A stretch of DNA of 64,000 bases from Paracoccus hibiscisoli. GTDB lineage: Bacteria; Pseudomonadota; Alphaproteobacteria; Rhodobacterales; Rhodobacteraceae. A program made the position numbers and the translations under genes. The notes under the pieces were generated by a model. It saw only the letters and a list, made by a program, of their open reading frames with translations. It was not told the DNA's origin and ran no database searches. Where the stretch lies: positions 62,001 to 126,000 of the forward strand of contig NZ_SUNH01000005.1 of the NCBI RefSeq assembly GCF_005048265.1. The letters are read 5' to 3'. This document shows positions 49,078 to 57,497 of this stretch, piece by piece (within the stretch, counting starts at the first letter, position 1; every line of letters begins with the position of its first letter).

Positions 49078-49647
49078 ATGAGGATCGTCGGCGGCACGCT
49101 GCGCGGCCTGAAGCTGGCCGAGCTGGGCCAAGGCGACCCTGCCGCCCATCTGCGCCCGACGACCGACCGGGTGCGGGAGTCGATCTTCAACCTGCTGATC
49201 AACGGCAGCCACGGCAATCCGCTGCCCGGGGCGCGGGTGCTGGACCTGTTTGCGGGGACGGGGGCCTTGGGGCTGGAGGCCCTGTCACGGGGGGCGGCCC
49301 ATGCGACATTCGTCGATGACGGGGCGCGGGCACAGGCGCTGATCCGGCAGAATGTGGACAAGGCGCGGCTGCAGGGTGCTACGGATCTGCTGCGCCGGGA
49401 TGCCACCCGGCTGGGGGAGTGCCGGGGGGGTGGCTATCAGGTGGTGTTCCTGGACCCGCCCTATGCGCAGGGCCGCGGAGAACGCGCGCTGGCCTCTGCG
49501 ATGGACGGAGGGTGGCTGGCGCCCGGCGCGACCGTGGTCTGGGAGGAATCGCGCCCTCCGCTGTTGCCGGCGGCGCTGACCCTGCTTGATCGGCGGGTCT
49601 ATGGCGATACGGTGGTGACCCTCGCGCGGCTGGCCGCTCCGTCCTGA
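49078..49647 (+). CDS. rsmD: 16S rRNA (guanine966-N2)-methyltransferase
   Basis: A 189-residue methyltransferase that modifies G966 of 16S rRNA. It has the start MRIVGGTLRGLKL, RPTTDRVRESIFNLL, the SAM loop VLDLFAGTGALGLEALSRGA and the catalytic DPPY in VVFLDPPYAQG, as in RsmD. The ATG at 49078 fits homologues; the frame is open 15 codons upstream through the repeat. No obvious Shine-Dalgarno is present, as the leader is filled by the hairpin repeat. Confidence 0.94.
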   Translation: MRIVGGTLRGLKLAELGQGDPAAHLRPTTDRVRESIFNLLINGSHGNPLPGARVLDLFAGTGALGLEALSRGAAHATFVDDGARAQALIRQNVDKARLQGATDLLRRDATRLGECRGGGYQVVFLDPPYAQGRGERALASAMDGGWLAPGATVVWEESRPPLLPAALTLLDRRVYGDTVVTLARLAAPS

Positions 49648-49773
49648 GGCGGGCGGGATGCGTCCATCCGCGTGGTCGCGGGCCGCGGCAGCGCCTGACG
49701 GCGCGGGGCCGCTGCGGTGGCGCCGGGCCTGCCTTCGGCGGCCCGGCGCGGCAGTGCCGGCCGCCGGTGGCGG

Positions 49774-50940
49774 TCAGGTCGTGCGGGCGATGCTGGCCGC
49801 AGCCGCCTCCAGCGCGCCGGTGCCGTGCGGGATGTCCAGGGCGGTCATGCCGGCCTCGATTGCACCAAGCGTGCCCAGAAGGACGCCTGCGTTGCAATGG
49901 CCCATATGCGCGATGCGCAGCGCGCCGGTCGGGTCGGGCGCGCCCAGACCCACCCCGAGCGTCACGCCGCATTCCCGCACCGTCCAGGCCCGCAGCGCAT
50001 CCGCCCCCGGCAGCGTCACCGCCGTGACTGACAGCGCCCGCGCGGCCGGATCGGCCACCGACAGCCGCACACCGCCCGCGCCCACAGACCAGGCATCGAC
50101 CGCGGCCCAGGTCGCGCGGGCCAGGCGGGCGTGGCGCGACCAGACGGCCTCCAGCCCCTCCTCGTCCAGGATCATCGTCAGCGCCTCGGACAGGGCGAAG
50201 ATCTGCTGGACGGGCGGCGTGCCGCCCCAGAAGCGCCACAGCGCATCCGCCCCCGCCCGCAGATGCCAGTCCCACCAGGGCGAGGTCAGCGCCGTGCGCC
50301 CCCGCGCCGCCGCCCGGTCCGAGAACCACACGAAGACCGCGCCCGGCGGGCACATCATCCCCTTCTGGCTGGCCGCGATCAGCACGTCGACGCCCCAATC
50401 ATCCATCCGCATCGGCGCGCAGCCAAGCGACGCGATGGCATCCACCACCAACAGCGCCGGGTGCCCCTCCATCGCCGCGCGGATCGCGGGAATGTCGGCC
50501 ATGGTCGCGCTGGCCGTGTCGGTCTGGCAGACCATTACCGCGCGGATGCGCCCCTCGGGGTCGCGGGACAGGCGCTCGGCCAGGCGGGCGGGGTCGGGGG
50601 GCAGGGCGCCGAAATCCAGCCGCTCGACCGTGATGCCCAGGCCCTCGGTCATCTCGGCCCAGGAGCGGCCGAAATGCCCGCTGGTCACGACCAGCGCCAG
50701 ATCGCCGGGCGCGAAGATGTTGGCGGATGCGGCCTCCCACCCGGCATGGCCGTTGCCGATATAGGGGGCCAGATGCGCCCGCGTGCCAGCCAGCCGCTTC
50801 AACTGGGCCATCAGGTGCAGGTTCACCTGCGCCAGATCGGCCCCGTAGATGTCGGGAGACGCGCGATGCGCCGCGTTCAGCACGCGCGCGGGCACCGGAG
50901 AGGGGCCGGGAATCGCAATCAGGTCGGGGCCAGGGGGCAT
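49774..50940 (-). CDS. Class V aminotransferase (alanine/serine-glyoxylate type)
   Basis: PLP enzyme of 388 residues: IAIPGPSPVPARVL, YIGNGHAGWEAASANIFAPG, CQTDTASATMADIPAI, VVDAIASLGC and the PLP lysine in AASQKGMMCPPG, as in serine- or alanine-glyoxylate aminotransferases and related aspartate aminotransferases. It may act in glyoxylate or serine metabolism; the substrate is not certain. Its C-terminus faces rsmD across 126 bases that contain several GC hairpins. Confidence 0.9.
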   Translation of the reverse strand: MPPGPDLIAIPGPSPVPARVLNAAHRASPDIYGADLAQVNLHLMAQLKRLAGTRAHLAPYIGNGHAGWEAASANIFAPGDLALVVTSGHFGRSWAEMTEGLGITVERLDFGALPPDPARLAERLSRDPEGRIRAVMVCQTDTASATMADIPAIRAAMEGHPALLVVDAIASLGCAPMRMDDWGVDVLIAASQKGMMCPPGAVFVWFSDRAAARGRTALTSPWWDWHLRAGADALWRFWGGTPPVQQIFALSEALTMILDEEGLEAVWSRHARLARATWAAVDAWSVGAGGVRLSVADPAARALSVTAVTLPGADALRAWTVRECGVTLGVGLGAPDPTGALRIAHMGHCNAGVLLGTLGAIEAGMTALDIPHGTGALEAAAASIARTT

Positions 50941-51095
50941 CGCAAATCATCCTTCACAACGTGCAAGATCGGTAGGGCCACACCCTGTCCGCGTCAACGG
51001 GGGGCGGCCTTGTGGCACGGGGCCGGAACGGGGTATGGCTGGGCCCTGACCAGGAAGGGGCGCGCGCGCCCGCCACCGAAAGGCCCGACGACACC

Positions 51096-52904
51096 GTGGA
51101 CCCGCGCCAAGACAGCCCCGCCCGCCTGATCGCCGCCGCCACGCGCGGGGGCACGGTCCCGCCCGGCCCCGACGCCGCCCGCGTGCCCGGCCTGCTGCGG
51201 CGGCTGTGGGACGATTACCTGCACCCGCACAAGGGCAAGATGGGCCTGGCGTTCTTTCTGATGACGCTGGAGGGGTCGACCCTGGCGCTGATCAGCTGGA
51301 TGCTGAAGCCGCTGTTCGACCTGGTCTTCATCGGCCGGCAGGAGGGCGCGATCTGGTGGGTCGGCGGCGCCATCTTTGGCATCTTCGTGCTGCGGGCGGT
51401 GACGCTGGTGTCCAGCCGCGCGCTGCTGACGCGGATCTCTCTGTCGGTGTCGACGGCCATGCAGACGCAGTTGCTGGCGCATATCCTGACGCTGGACAGC
51501 CGGTTCTTTCGCGACAATTCGCCCGGAGCCATGATCGAGCGCATCCAGGGCGACACGATCGCGGTGCAGGGAGTCTGGGCCACGCTGATCACCGGGGCCA
51601 CCCGCGACGCGATCAGCCTGGCGATGCTGTTCGGCGTGGCCATGACCATCGACCCGATCTGGACCCTGGGCGCGCTGGTGGGGGCGCCGATCCTGATCAT
51701 GCCGGCGGCGCTGGTTCAGCGCTACATCCGCCGCAAGATGCGCCAGAACCGCGCCAATGCCAGCCTGCGCGCCACCCGCCTGGACGAGGTTCTGCACGGC
51801 ATCGCCTCGATCCGCCTGAACCGGGCCGAGGCGGACCAGACCGCGCGTTTCGCGGGCATCGTGGGCCGCATCCGCGATGCCGAGACCAAGGTCGCGGCGA
51901 CCTCCAGCGTGATCCCGGCGCTGACCGACATCGTCACCGGCATCGGATTCGTCGCCGTGCTGGCCCTGGGCGGCAACGAGGTGATGGAGGGCAACCGCAG
52001 CGTCGGCGACTTCATGGCGTTCTTTACCGCACTTGCCTTGGCGTTCCAGCCGATGCGGCGGTTGGGGGGGCTGGCGGGCATCTGGCAGACCGCCGCCGCC
52101 AGCCTGGAGCGGATCTATCAGGTGTTCGACACCCGGCCCACCATCGTGTCCGGCCCCCGCCAGACCCCGCCCGAAACCACCCGGATCGCGCTGGACGATG
52201 TCTGGCTGTCCTATGACGGGCAGGTGGTGCTGCACGGGCTGTCTTTCACCGCCGAGGCGGGGCAGACCACCGCGCTGGTCGGTCCGTCGGGGGCGGGAAA
52301 ATCGACGGTGTTCAACCTGCTGACGCGCATGGTCGACCCGGACCGGGGGCAGGTCACCTTGGGCGGCGCGTCGGTCGCGGACTATGACCTGGGGGTGCTG
52401 CGCGACCAGTTCTCGACCGTGGCGCAGGAATCGGCGCTGTTCGACGAGAGTCTGCGCGACAATATCCTGATGGGCCGGCCTTCGGCATCCGATGCCGATC
52501 TGGCGGCGGCGCTGGATGCGGCCAATGTCAGCAACTTTCTGGACGATCAGCGCACGCTGGACAGCCCCGTGGGCCCGCGCGGATCGGCCCTGTCGGGCGG
52601 TCAGCGCCAGCGGGTGGCCATTGCCCGCGCGCTGCTGCGCGATGCGCCCGTGTTGCTGCTGGACGAGGCGACCAGCGCGCTGGACAGCGCCAGCGAGCGG
52701 TTGGTCCAGGACGCGCTGGACCGGCTGTCGGCGGGTCGCACCACGCTGGTCATCGCGCATCGGCTGTCGACCATCCGCAATGCCGACAAGATCGTCGTGA
52801 TGGAGGCGGGCAGGGTTGTCGAACAGGGCAGCCATGACCAGTTGATGGCGGGGGGCGGTGCCTATGCCCGCCTTGTCGCGCTGCAATTCGGAGACCATGA
52901 ATGA
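51096..52904 (+). CDS. ABC exporter, MsbA-like fused permease-ATPase
   Basis: About 602 residues. The membrane domain starts near residue 45 (MGLAFFLMTLEGSTLALISW), with an extended six-helix region. The ATPase has Walker A GPSGAGKST, signature LSGGQRQR, Walker [14 protein letters not shown] and AHRLST. MsbA-like features include DSRFFRDNSPGAMIERIQGD. I use the GTG at 51096; the GTG at 51012 is in frame but unsupported. Its ATGA overlap with ygfZ suggests an operon with ygfZ and dinB. A different paralogue lies at 29.2 kb. Confidence 0.9.
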   Translation: MDPRQDSPARLIAAATRGGTVPPGPDAARVPGLLRRLWDDYLHPHKGKMGLAFFLMTLEGSTLALISWMLKPLFDLVFIGRQEGAIWWVGGAIFGIFVLRAVTLVSSRALLTRISLSVSTAMQTQLLAHILTLDSRFFRDNSPGAMIERIQGDTIAVQGVWATLITGATRDAISLAMLFGVAMTIDPIWTLGALVGAPILIMPAALVQRYIRRKMRQNRANASLRATRLDEVLHGIASIRLNRAEADQTARFAGIVGRIRDAETKVAATSSVIPALTDIVTGIGFVAVLALGGNEVMEGNRSVGDFMAFFTALALAFQPMRRLGGLAGIWQTAAASLERIYQVFDTRPTIVSGPRQTPPETTRIALDDVWLSYDGQVVLHGLSFTAEAGQTTALVGPSGAGKSTVFNLLTRMVDPDRGQVTLGGASVADYDLGVLRDQFSTVAQESALFDESLRDNILMGRPSASDADLAAALDAANVSNFLDDQRTLDSPVGPRGSALSGGQRQRVAIARALLRDAPVLLLDEATSALDSASERLVQDALDRLSAGRTTLVIAHRLSTIRNADKIVVMEAGRVVEQGSHDQLMAGGGAYARLVALQFGDHE

Positions 52905-53620
52905 CCCGCCAGATCATCCGCCTGACCGGCGAGGACCGCGTGCCCTTTCTGCAGGGGCTGGTGACGAATGACGTGACCCGCGCCCCCTGCTGGGCGGCGA
53001 TCCTGACGCCGCAGGGCAAGTATCTGGCCGATTTCCTGGTGATCCCCGACGGCGACGCGCTGCTGATCGACGTGGATGCGCGGCTGTCGGATGACCTGAT
53101 CCGCCGCCTGTCGATGTATCGGTTGCGCAGCAAGGTCGCGCTGGAGGCCGTGGACATGCCCGTGGCCCGCGGCACCGGTCCCGCGCCCGAAGGCGCCGTG
53201 GCCGACCCGCGCCACCCGGCACTTGGCTGGCGGCATTACGGGGTGGCGGGCGATGACGGCACCGATTGGGACGCGATCCGGGTGGAGCACTGCATCCCCG
53301 AGACGCTGATCGAGCTGATCCCGAACGACACCTATATCCTGGAGGCCGGGTTCGAACGCCTGCACGGCGTCGATTTCCGCAAGGGCTGCTATGTGGGGCA
53401 GGAGGTCACCGCGCGGATGAAGCACAAGACCGAGCTGCGCAAGGGCCTGACCACGCTGCGCATCGACGGCGCGGCGCCCATCGGCACGCCCATTACCGCC
53501 GAGGGGCGCGAGGTCGGCGCGGTCTTCACCCAGTCCGGCGGGCAGGCCATCGCCCATGTCCGCCACGACCGCGTGGCCCCCGCGATGCAGGCCGGCGAGG
53601 CGCGGCTGTCCCCGCTGTGA
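52901..53620 (+). CDS. ygfZ: Folate-binding Fe-S maturation protein YgfZ
   Basis: A 239-residue GcvT-like protein with the diagnostic KGCYVGQEV (C163), preceded by FLQGLVTNDV and LTPQGKYLADFLV. YgfZ supports repair or assembly of certain Fe-S enzymes using tetrahydrofolate. It overlaps both neighbours (ABC exporter stop and dinB start) by four bases. Confidence 0.93.
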   Translation: MTRQIIRLTGEDRVPFLQGLVTNDVTRAPCWAAILTPQGKYLADFLVIPDGDALLIDVDARLSDDLIRRLSMYRLRSKVALEAVDMPVARGTGPAPEGAVADPRHPALGWRHYGVAGDDGTDWDAIRVEHCIPETLIELIPNDTYILEAGFERLHGVDFRKGCYVGQEVTARMKHKTELRKGLTTLRIDGAAPIGTPITAEGREVGAVFTQSGGQAIAHVRHDRVAPAMQAGEARLSPL

Positions 53621-54696
53621 CCGACCCCGCGCCGGGGCCGCGCAAGATCATCCATATCGACATGGATGCCTTCTTCGCCTCGGTCGAACAGCGCGATTTC
53701 CCCGAACTGCGCGGCAAGCCGGTGGCGGTGGGCGGATCGGCCGCGCGCGGCGTGGTCGCCGCCGCCAGCTATGAGGCGCGGGTCTTTGGGGTGCGCAGCG
53801 CGATGCCCTCGGTGACGGCGGCGCGGCTGTGCCCGGACCTGATCTTCGTGCGCCACCGCTTCGATGTGTATAAACAGGTCAGCCAGCAGATCCGCGAGAT
53901 CTTTCTGGACTATACCCCCCTGGTCGAGCCGCTGTCCTTGGACGAGGCCTATCTGGACGTGACCGACCATCTGCAGGGCCGCACCGCGACCAAGATCGCG
54001 GCCCAGATCCGCGCCCGCATCCGCGAGGCGACGGGCCTGACCGCCAGCGCGGGCGTCAGCTACAACAAGTTTCTGGCCAAGCTGGCCTCGGATCAGAACA
54101 AGCCCGATGGGCTGTGCGTGATCACCCCCGAGCAGGGGCCGGGCTTCGTGTTGAACCTGCCGGTGGGCAAGTTCCACGGCGTGGGGCCAGCTACGGTGGC
54201 CAAGATGCAGGCCATGGGCATCGCCACCGGGGCCAACCTGCACGCGCAGGACCTGGATTTCCTGTTGCGCCGTTTCGGCAAGGCCGGGCGCTATTACTGG
54301 AACATCGCACGGGGAATCGACCACCGCCGCGTCAGCCCCGACCGCATCCGCAAGTCGGTGGGCGCCGAGAACACCTATTCCGCCGACATCATCACGCTGG
54401 ACGCAGCGCTGGAGGCGCTGGAGCCGTTGGCGGCCAAGGTGTGGGCCGCCGTGGCGCGCCACGATCTGCGCGGGCGGACCGTGACCCTCAAGGTCAAGTT
54501 CAGCGATTTCCAGCAGATCACCCGCGCGCGCAGCCTGGGCCACGCGATAGCCTCACAGGACGAACTGCTGGCGGTGGCGCGCGATCTGGCGGCGGGCGTG
54601 CTGCCCGATCCGCGCGGCGCGCGGCTGCTGGGCGTGACCCTGTCGGGGTTCGAGACCCCCGATGACGGCCCCGCCCAGCTGTCGCTGTTCGATTAG
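53617..54696 (+). CDS. dinB: DNA polymerase IV
   Basis: Y-family translesion polymerase, 359 residues from the GTG overlapping the ygfZ stop. Catalytic acids are D15 and D17 in IIHIDMDAFFASVE and the pair in LSLDEAYLDVT (about 105). YNKFLAKLASDQNKPDG and GVGPATVAKMQAMGI (helix-hairpin-helix) follow, and the C-terminal QLSLF is a beta-clamp binding motif. The clamp motif and the complete palm argue for a functional enzyme. No LexA-type box was recognised, and none is needed given the operon position. Confidence 0.95.
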   Translation: MTDPAPGPRKIIHIDMDAFFASVEQRDFPELRGKPVAVGGSAARGVVAAASYEARVFGVRSAMPSVTAARLCPDLIFVRHRFDVYKQVSQQIREIFLDYTPLVEPLSLDEAYLDVTDHLQGRTATKIAAQIRARIREATGLTASAGVSYNKFLAKLASDQNKPDGLCVITPEQGPGFVLNLPVGKFHGVGPATVAKMQAMGIATGANLHAQDLDFLLRRFGKAGRYYWNIARGIDHRRVSPDRIRKSVGAENTYSADIITLDAALEALEPLAAKVWAAVARHDLRGRTVTLKVKFSDFQQITRARSLGHAIASQDELLAVARDLAAGVLPDPRGARLLGVTLSGFETPDDGPAQLSLFD

Positions 54697-55058
54697 CGCC
54701 AGCGCACCCACCGGCCCGGCCCCTGCGCCGCCAGGATTAGAAGGCCCCCGGCCACGGCCCAGTTCTTGACCACGATGGTGACCTGCCAGGGGTCGGCGCG
54801 CAGCTGCCAGTGAAACCAGCTGGTCCCGATGCAATAGACCGCCAGGATCAGCGCCCAGGCCCGCACGCGCGGCCCCAGGATCAGGCACAGCCCCGCGACC
54901 AGATTGAAGGCCGCCACCGGCCAGACCAGCGCGCCGGGCAGGCCCAGCCCCTCGATCATGGCGATGACCTGGGCGGGGTCGCGGAGCTTCTGCACCGCGC
55001 CGCCGATGAACAGCACCGCGATCAGCAGGCGGCCCGTCAGGTTCAGGGCGGGGTTCAT
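54693..55058 (-). CDS. DoxX family membrane protein
   Basis: A 121-residue protein with four hydrophobic segments: RLLIAVLFIGGAVQKLRDP at the N-terminus, then PVAAFNLVAGLCLILGP. These follow the DoxX pattern. It shares a four-base overlap (ATGA) with the upstream MBL-fold gene, so the two are co-transcribed. Many DoxX proteins take part in redox or thiosulfate metabolism; no function is assigned here. Confidence 0.87.
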   Translation of the reverse strand: MNPALNLTGRLLIAVLFIGGAVQKLRDPAQVIAMIEGLGLPGALVWPVAAFNLVAGLCLILGPRVRAWALILAVYCIGTSWFHWQLRADPWQVTIVVKNWAVAGGLLILAAQGPGRWVRWR

Positions 55059-56035
55059 GCGCGGGTCGCGAACCAGTCCTCGGGGACCCAGGCAAAGGCG
55101 TCGCCGCGCGATTCCACATGGCCGATGCCGGGAAAGGGCAGATGCGTGCCCGCCACGGCGATCCGGTCGGCGGTGACCATCTGCAGCAGGTTGCGCCGCG
55201 TCGTGGCCGCCTGAGCGCCGTCGATGTCAAAGGCGATGCCTGCATCGGGGTGGCGGAACTGCAGCGCGGCCAGCGCGGCCGCGTCGCCCAGGATGACCAT
55301 CTGCGCATCGCCGTCCGACAGGCGCAATCCGCTGTGCCCCGGCGTGTGGCCGGGCAGGGCCATCACCGACACGCCGCCGCCCAGATCGGCATCGTCCGCG
55401 AAGGTCTGGACCCGGTCGCCATAGGCGTCGCGCACGCCCTGGGCCAGCGCGAAGAAGGGCTGAAAATCGGCGGGGGCTGCGGCGGCGGCCTCCTCATCGG
55501 TCCAGAAGGCAAGCTCGTCCTGGTGGACATGCAGGCTGGCATTGGCAAAGACCGCGCCCGCATCGCCGATCAGCCCGCCCGCGTGGTCGGGATGCAGATG
55601 CGTCATCACGACCCGCCCGATCTGGTCGGGCGCGACGCCGATCGCCTCCAGCGAGGCGGCCAGATGCCCGGTGGTCGGGCCAAAGGCCGAGCCGCCGCCC
55701 GCATCGACCAGGGTCAGCTGGTCGCCCTGGCGGATCAGGTGCACGCTGACTGGCACGCGGATGGGCTGGGCGGGGTCCAGATAGGCGGCGCGCAGCGCGG
55801 ATTGATAGGCCGCGTTGTCCAGGTTTACGATTAGATCCTGCGCGAAATCGAAATGCCCGTCGGCGATGGTGGTGACCGTCATGCCCCCCAGAGCGCGGGT
55901 GTGGACCGTGGGCAGGAAGGCGGTCGGGGCGGGTTCCTGGGCAAAGGCCAGGCCACGACCCAGAAAGGGCAGGGCCAGGGCGGCGCCGGTGGCGGTCAGC
56001 ATCAGGTGGCGGCGGGACAGGGTGGTCACGGGCAT
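55055..56035 (-). CDS. Tat-exported MBL-fold metallohydrolase
   Basis: A 326-residue secreted metallo-beta-lactamase-fold enzyme. The N-terminus SRRHLMLTATGAALALPFLG is a Tat-like signal. The metal site includes H146, H148, D150 and H151 in THLHPDHAGG, GHTPGHSG and later IAVAGTHLPFPG. The ATG at 56035 is preceded by AGGAGA. Homologues include secreted quorum-lactonase- or SoxH-like proteins; the substrate is unknown. Confidence 0.88.
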   Translation of the reverse strand: MPVTTLSRRHLMLTATGAALALPFLGRGLAFAQEPAPTAFLPTVHTRALGGMTVTTIADGHFDFAQDLIVNLDNAAYQSALRAAYLDPAQPIRVPVSVHLIRQGDQLTLVDAGGGSAFGPTTGHLAASLEAIGVAPDQIGRVVMTHLHPDHAGGLIGDAGAVFANASLHVHQDELAFWTDEEAAAAAPADFQPFFALAQGVRDAYGDRVQTFADDADLGGGVSVMALPGHTPGHSGLRLSDGDAQMVILGDAAALAALQFRHPDAGIAFDIDGAQAATTRRNLLQMVTADRIAVAGTHLPFPGIGHVESRGDAFAWVPEDWFATRA

Positions 56036-56133
56036 CTCCTTCGGGGGCGGTCGGGTTTTGACCGAATCTTCCCGCACAGGCACGGCCTGCACCACGGTTC
56101 CCGCGCATCCTCACGCAAAGGTGAGAATGCAAG

Positions 56134-56160
56134 GCGCCCCGCAGCGGGGCTGCGGGGCGC
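56134..56160 (-). terminator. Hairpin terminator after efp
   Basis: GCGCCCCGCA (56134-56143) and TGCGGGGCGC (56151-56160) form a perfect 10-bp stem, loop of seven, 21 bases beyond the efp stop. On the minus strand it is followed by CTTGCATT, not a strong T run. Confidence 0.6.
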
Positions 56161-56181
56161 GCATGCGTCAGGCGGCAGCGA

Positions 56182-56745
56182 TCAGGCGCGTTCGCTGTAT
56201 TCGAACATCTCGGTGTTGACGATGATCGCCTCGCCCTCGCCGACGAAGGGCGGGATCATAATGCGCACGCCATTGTCCAGGATCGCCGGCTTGTAGCTGT
56301 TGGCGGCGGTCTGGCCCTTCACGACCGGCTCGGTCTCGGCGACGGTGCAGGTGACCTTTTGCGGGATCGAGACCGACAGCGCCTCCTCGCCGTAATATTC
56401 GATGGTGGCGGTCATGCCGTCCTGCAGGAAGGGGCGGCGGTCGCCCAACAGATCGGCGTCCAGCTCGGTCTGCTCGAACGTTTCGCTGTCCATGAACACC
56501 AGCTTGCCGTCGGTCTCGTACAGGAACTGCTGGTCCTTCTGGTCCAGGCGGACGCGCTCGACCTTGTCCTCGCTGCGGAACCGCTCGTTCAGCTTGCGGC
56601 CGTCGCGCAGGTTCTTCAGCTCGACCTGGGCGAAGGCGCCGCCCTTGCCGGGCTTGACGTGGCTGACCTTGACGGCGCCCCACAGGCCGCCGTCATGTTC
56701 CAGGATGTTGCCGGGGCGGATTTCGTTGCCGTTGATCTTGGGCAT
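56182..56745 (-). CDS. efp: Elongation factor P
   Basis: Relieves ribosome stalling at polyproline. 187 residues from [13 protein letters not shown] (56745); the frame is open 22 codons upstream without homology. The modification-site lysine is present as K34 in VKPGKGGAF, the type modified by EpmA/B-like or other enzymes. The OB domains follow, with [16 protein letters not shown] and [10 protein letters not shown] at the C-terminus. It is a stand-alone gene. Confidence 0.96.
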   Translation of the reverse strand: MPKINGNEIRPGNILEHDGGLWGAVKVSHVKPGKGGAFAQVELKNLRDGRKLNERFRSEDKVERVRLDQKDQQFLYETDGKLVFMDSETFEQTELDADLLGDRRPFLQDGMTATIEYYGEEALSVSIPQKVTCTVAETEPVVKGQTAANSYKPAILDNGVRIMIPPFVGEGEAIIVNTEMFEYSERA

Positions 56746-57119
56746 GGGATGGGTCTCGTGCGTTTGCGGAAATTTCGGGCCGTCCGGCCGGGGCCAGCCG
56801 TTGAACGACAATATCGGCCCCCTATATCGAGGCCTGATGTCACAGGCAACCAGAACGGATCTGCGGCGTTGTCAAGGCGGCACAACACACGCCGCAGCGT
56901 CAGCGGTGCAAGGCGGTCACGATTTTTGCCGCAATTTGCGCGGCATGCAGTAAGGACATGGCAGGCATGCGGCTGAGGGGATACCGAATCGGCGTCGATA
57001 AGGGCTAAGCCCGCTGGCACCGTCAGAGAAACGGATTCAAGAAACAGGGGGAACGTCAAGTTTCCCCCGCAAGGGCCCTGTTCCCCCAAAGCCGGGCCCC
57101 AAGAGATGGACGAAACAAG
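56746..57119. other. 374-base gene-free region between efp and the DUF6280-type gene
   Basis: Divergent regulatory DNA: the efp promoter on the minus strand and the leader of the gene starting at 57120. It holds GGGGGAAC at 57047-57054, which can pair with TTCCCCC at 57062-57068 or GTTCCCCC at 57080-57087. I see no ORF with a credible start, and no tRNA or known riboswitch. Confidence 0.5.
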
Positions 57120-57446
57120 ATGCGCGATTTTGTTGACGGCTCGGCTTTCAATTTCGAACAGGGCCAGCGGGCCCGCAAGCTGTTTGCGGCGGTGGTTCTG
57201 GCGGCACTGGATGACGCCATTGCCGATGACAAGAAATACGGCAACGGTCCCGAACAGATCGCCCGGTGGGCGCGGTCGCGCGATGGCCGCGAGGTACTGT
57301 CCTGCGCCGGGATCGACCCGAACGAGCGTGTCGTGAAGGGCCTGATGGAATTCGTCTCCAAGGGCGTGCGCACCTCGGTCGCGCTGTCGCGCGAGGAGAG
57401 CGAGCGCCGCATGGCCGCCGAGGCCGAAGAGGCCGAAGCCGCCTGA
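57120..57446 (+). CDS. DUF6280-type small conserved protein
   Basis: A 108-residue protein with MRDFVDGSAFNFEQGQRARK at the N-terminus, then LDDAIADDKKYG and WARSRDGREVLSCAGIDPNE, and an acidic Ala/Glu tail. I recall near-identical proteins across Rhodobacteraceae (DUF6280) of unknown function. Such strong conservation suggests a core regulatory or nucleoid role, but nothing in the sequence shows it. The leader contains alternative hairpins (see findings). It ends at a strong terminator. Confidence 0.8.
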   Translation: MRDFVDGSAFNFEQGQRARKLFAAVVLAALDDAIADDKKYGNGPEQIARWARSRDGREVLSCAGIDPNERVVKGLMEFVSKGVRTSVALSREESERRMAAEAEEAEAA

Positions 57447-57470
57447 GACCCTGCGCATCGCCGGAACAGG

Positions 57471-57494
57471 GGCCGTCCTTCGGGGCGGCCTTTG
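57471..57494 (+). terminator. Rho-independent terminator with UUCG loop
   Basis: GGCCGTCC (57471-57478), TTCG tetraloop, GGGCGGCC (57483-57490), followed by TTTG. It ends the DUF6280-type gene and faces the convergent pfkB. Confidence 0.8.
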
Positions 57495-57497
57495 TCG

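Noticed and set aside
49648..49773. Possible fifth hairpin repeat between rsmD and the aminotransferase
   Set aside because: Several GC hairpins are present, but the TTGCGTCCC-type start is absent; only GATGCGTCCATC resembles it.
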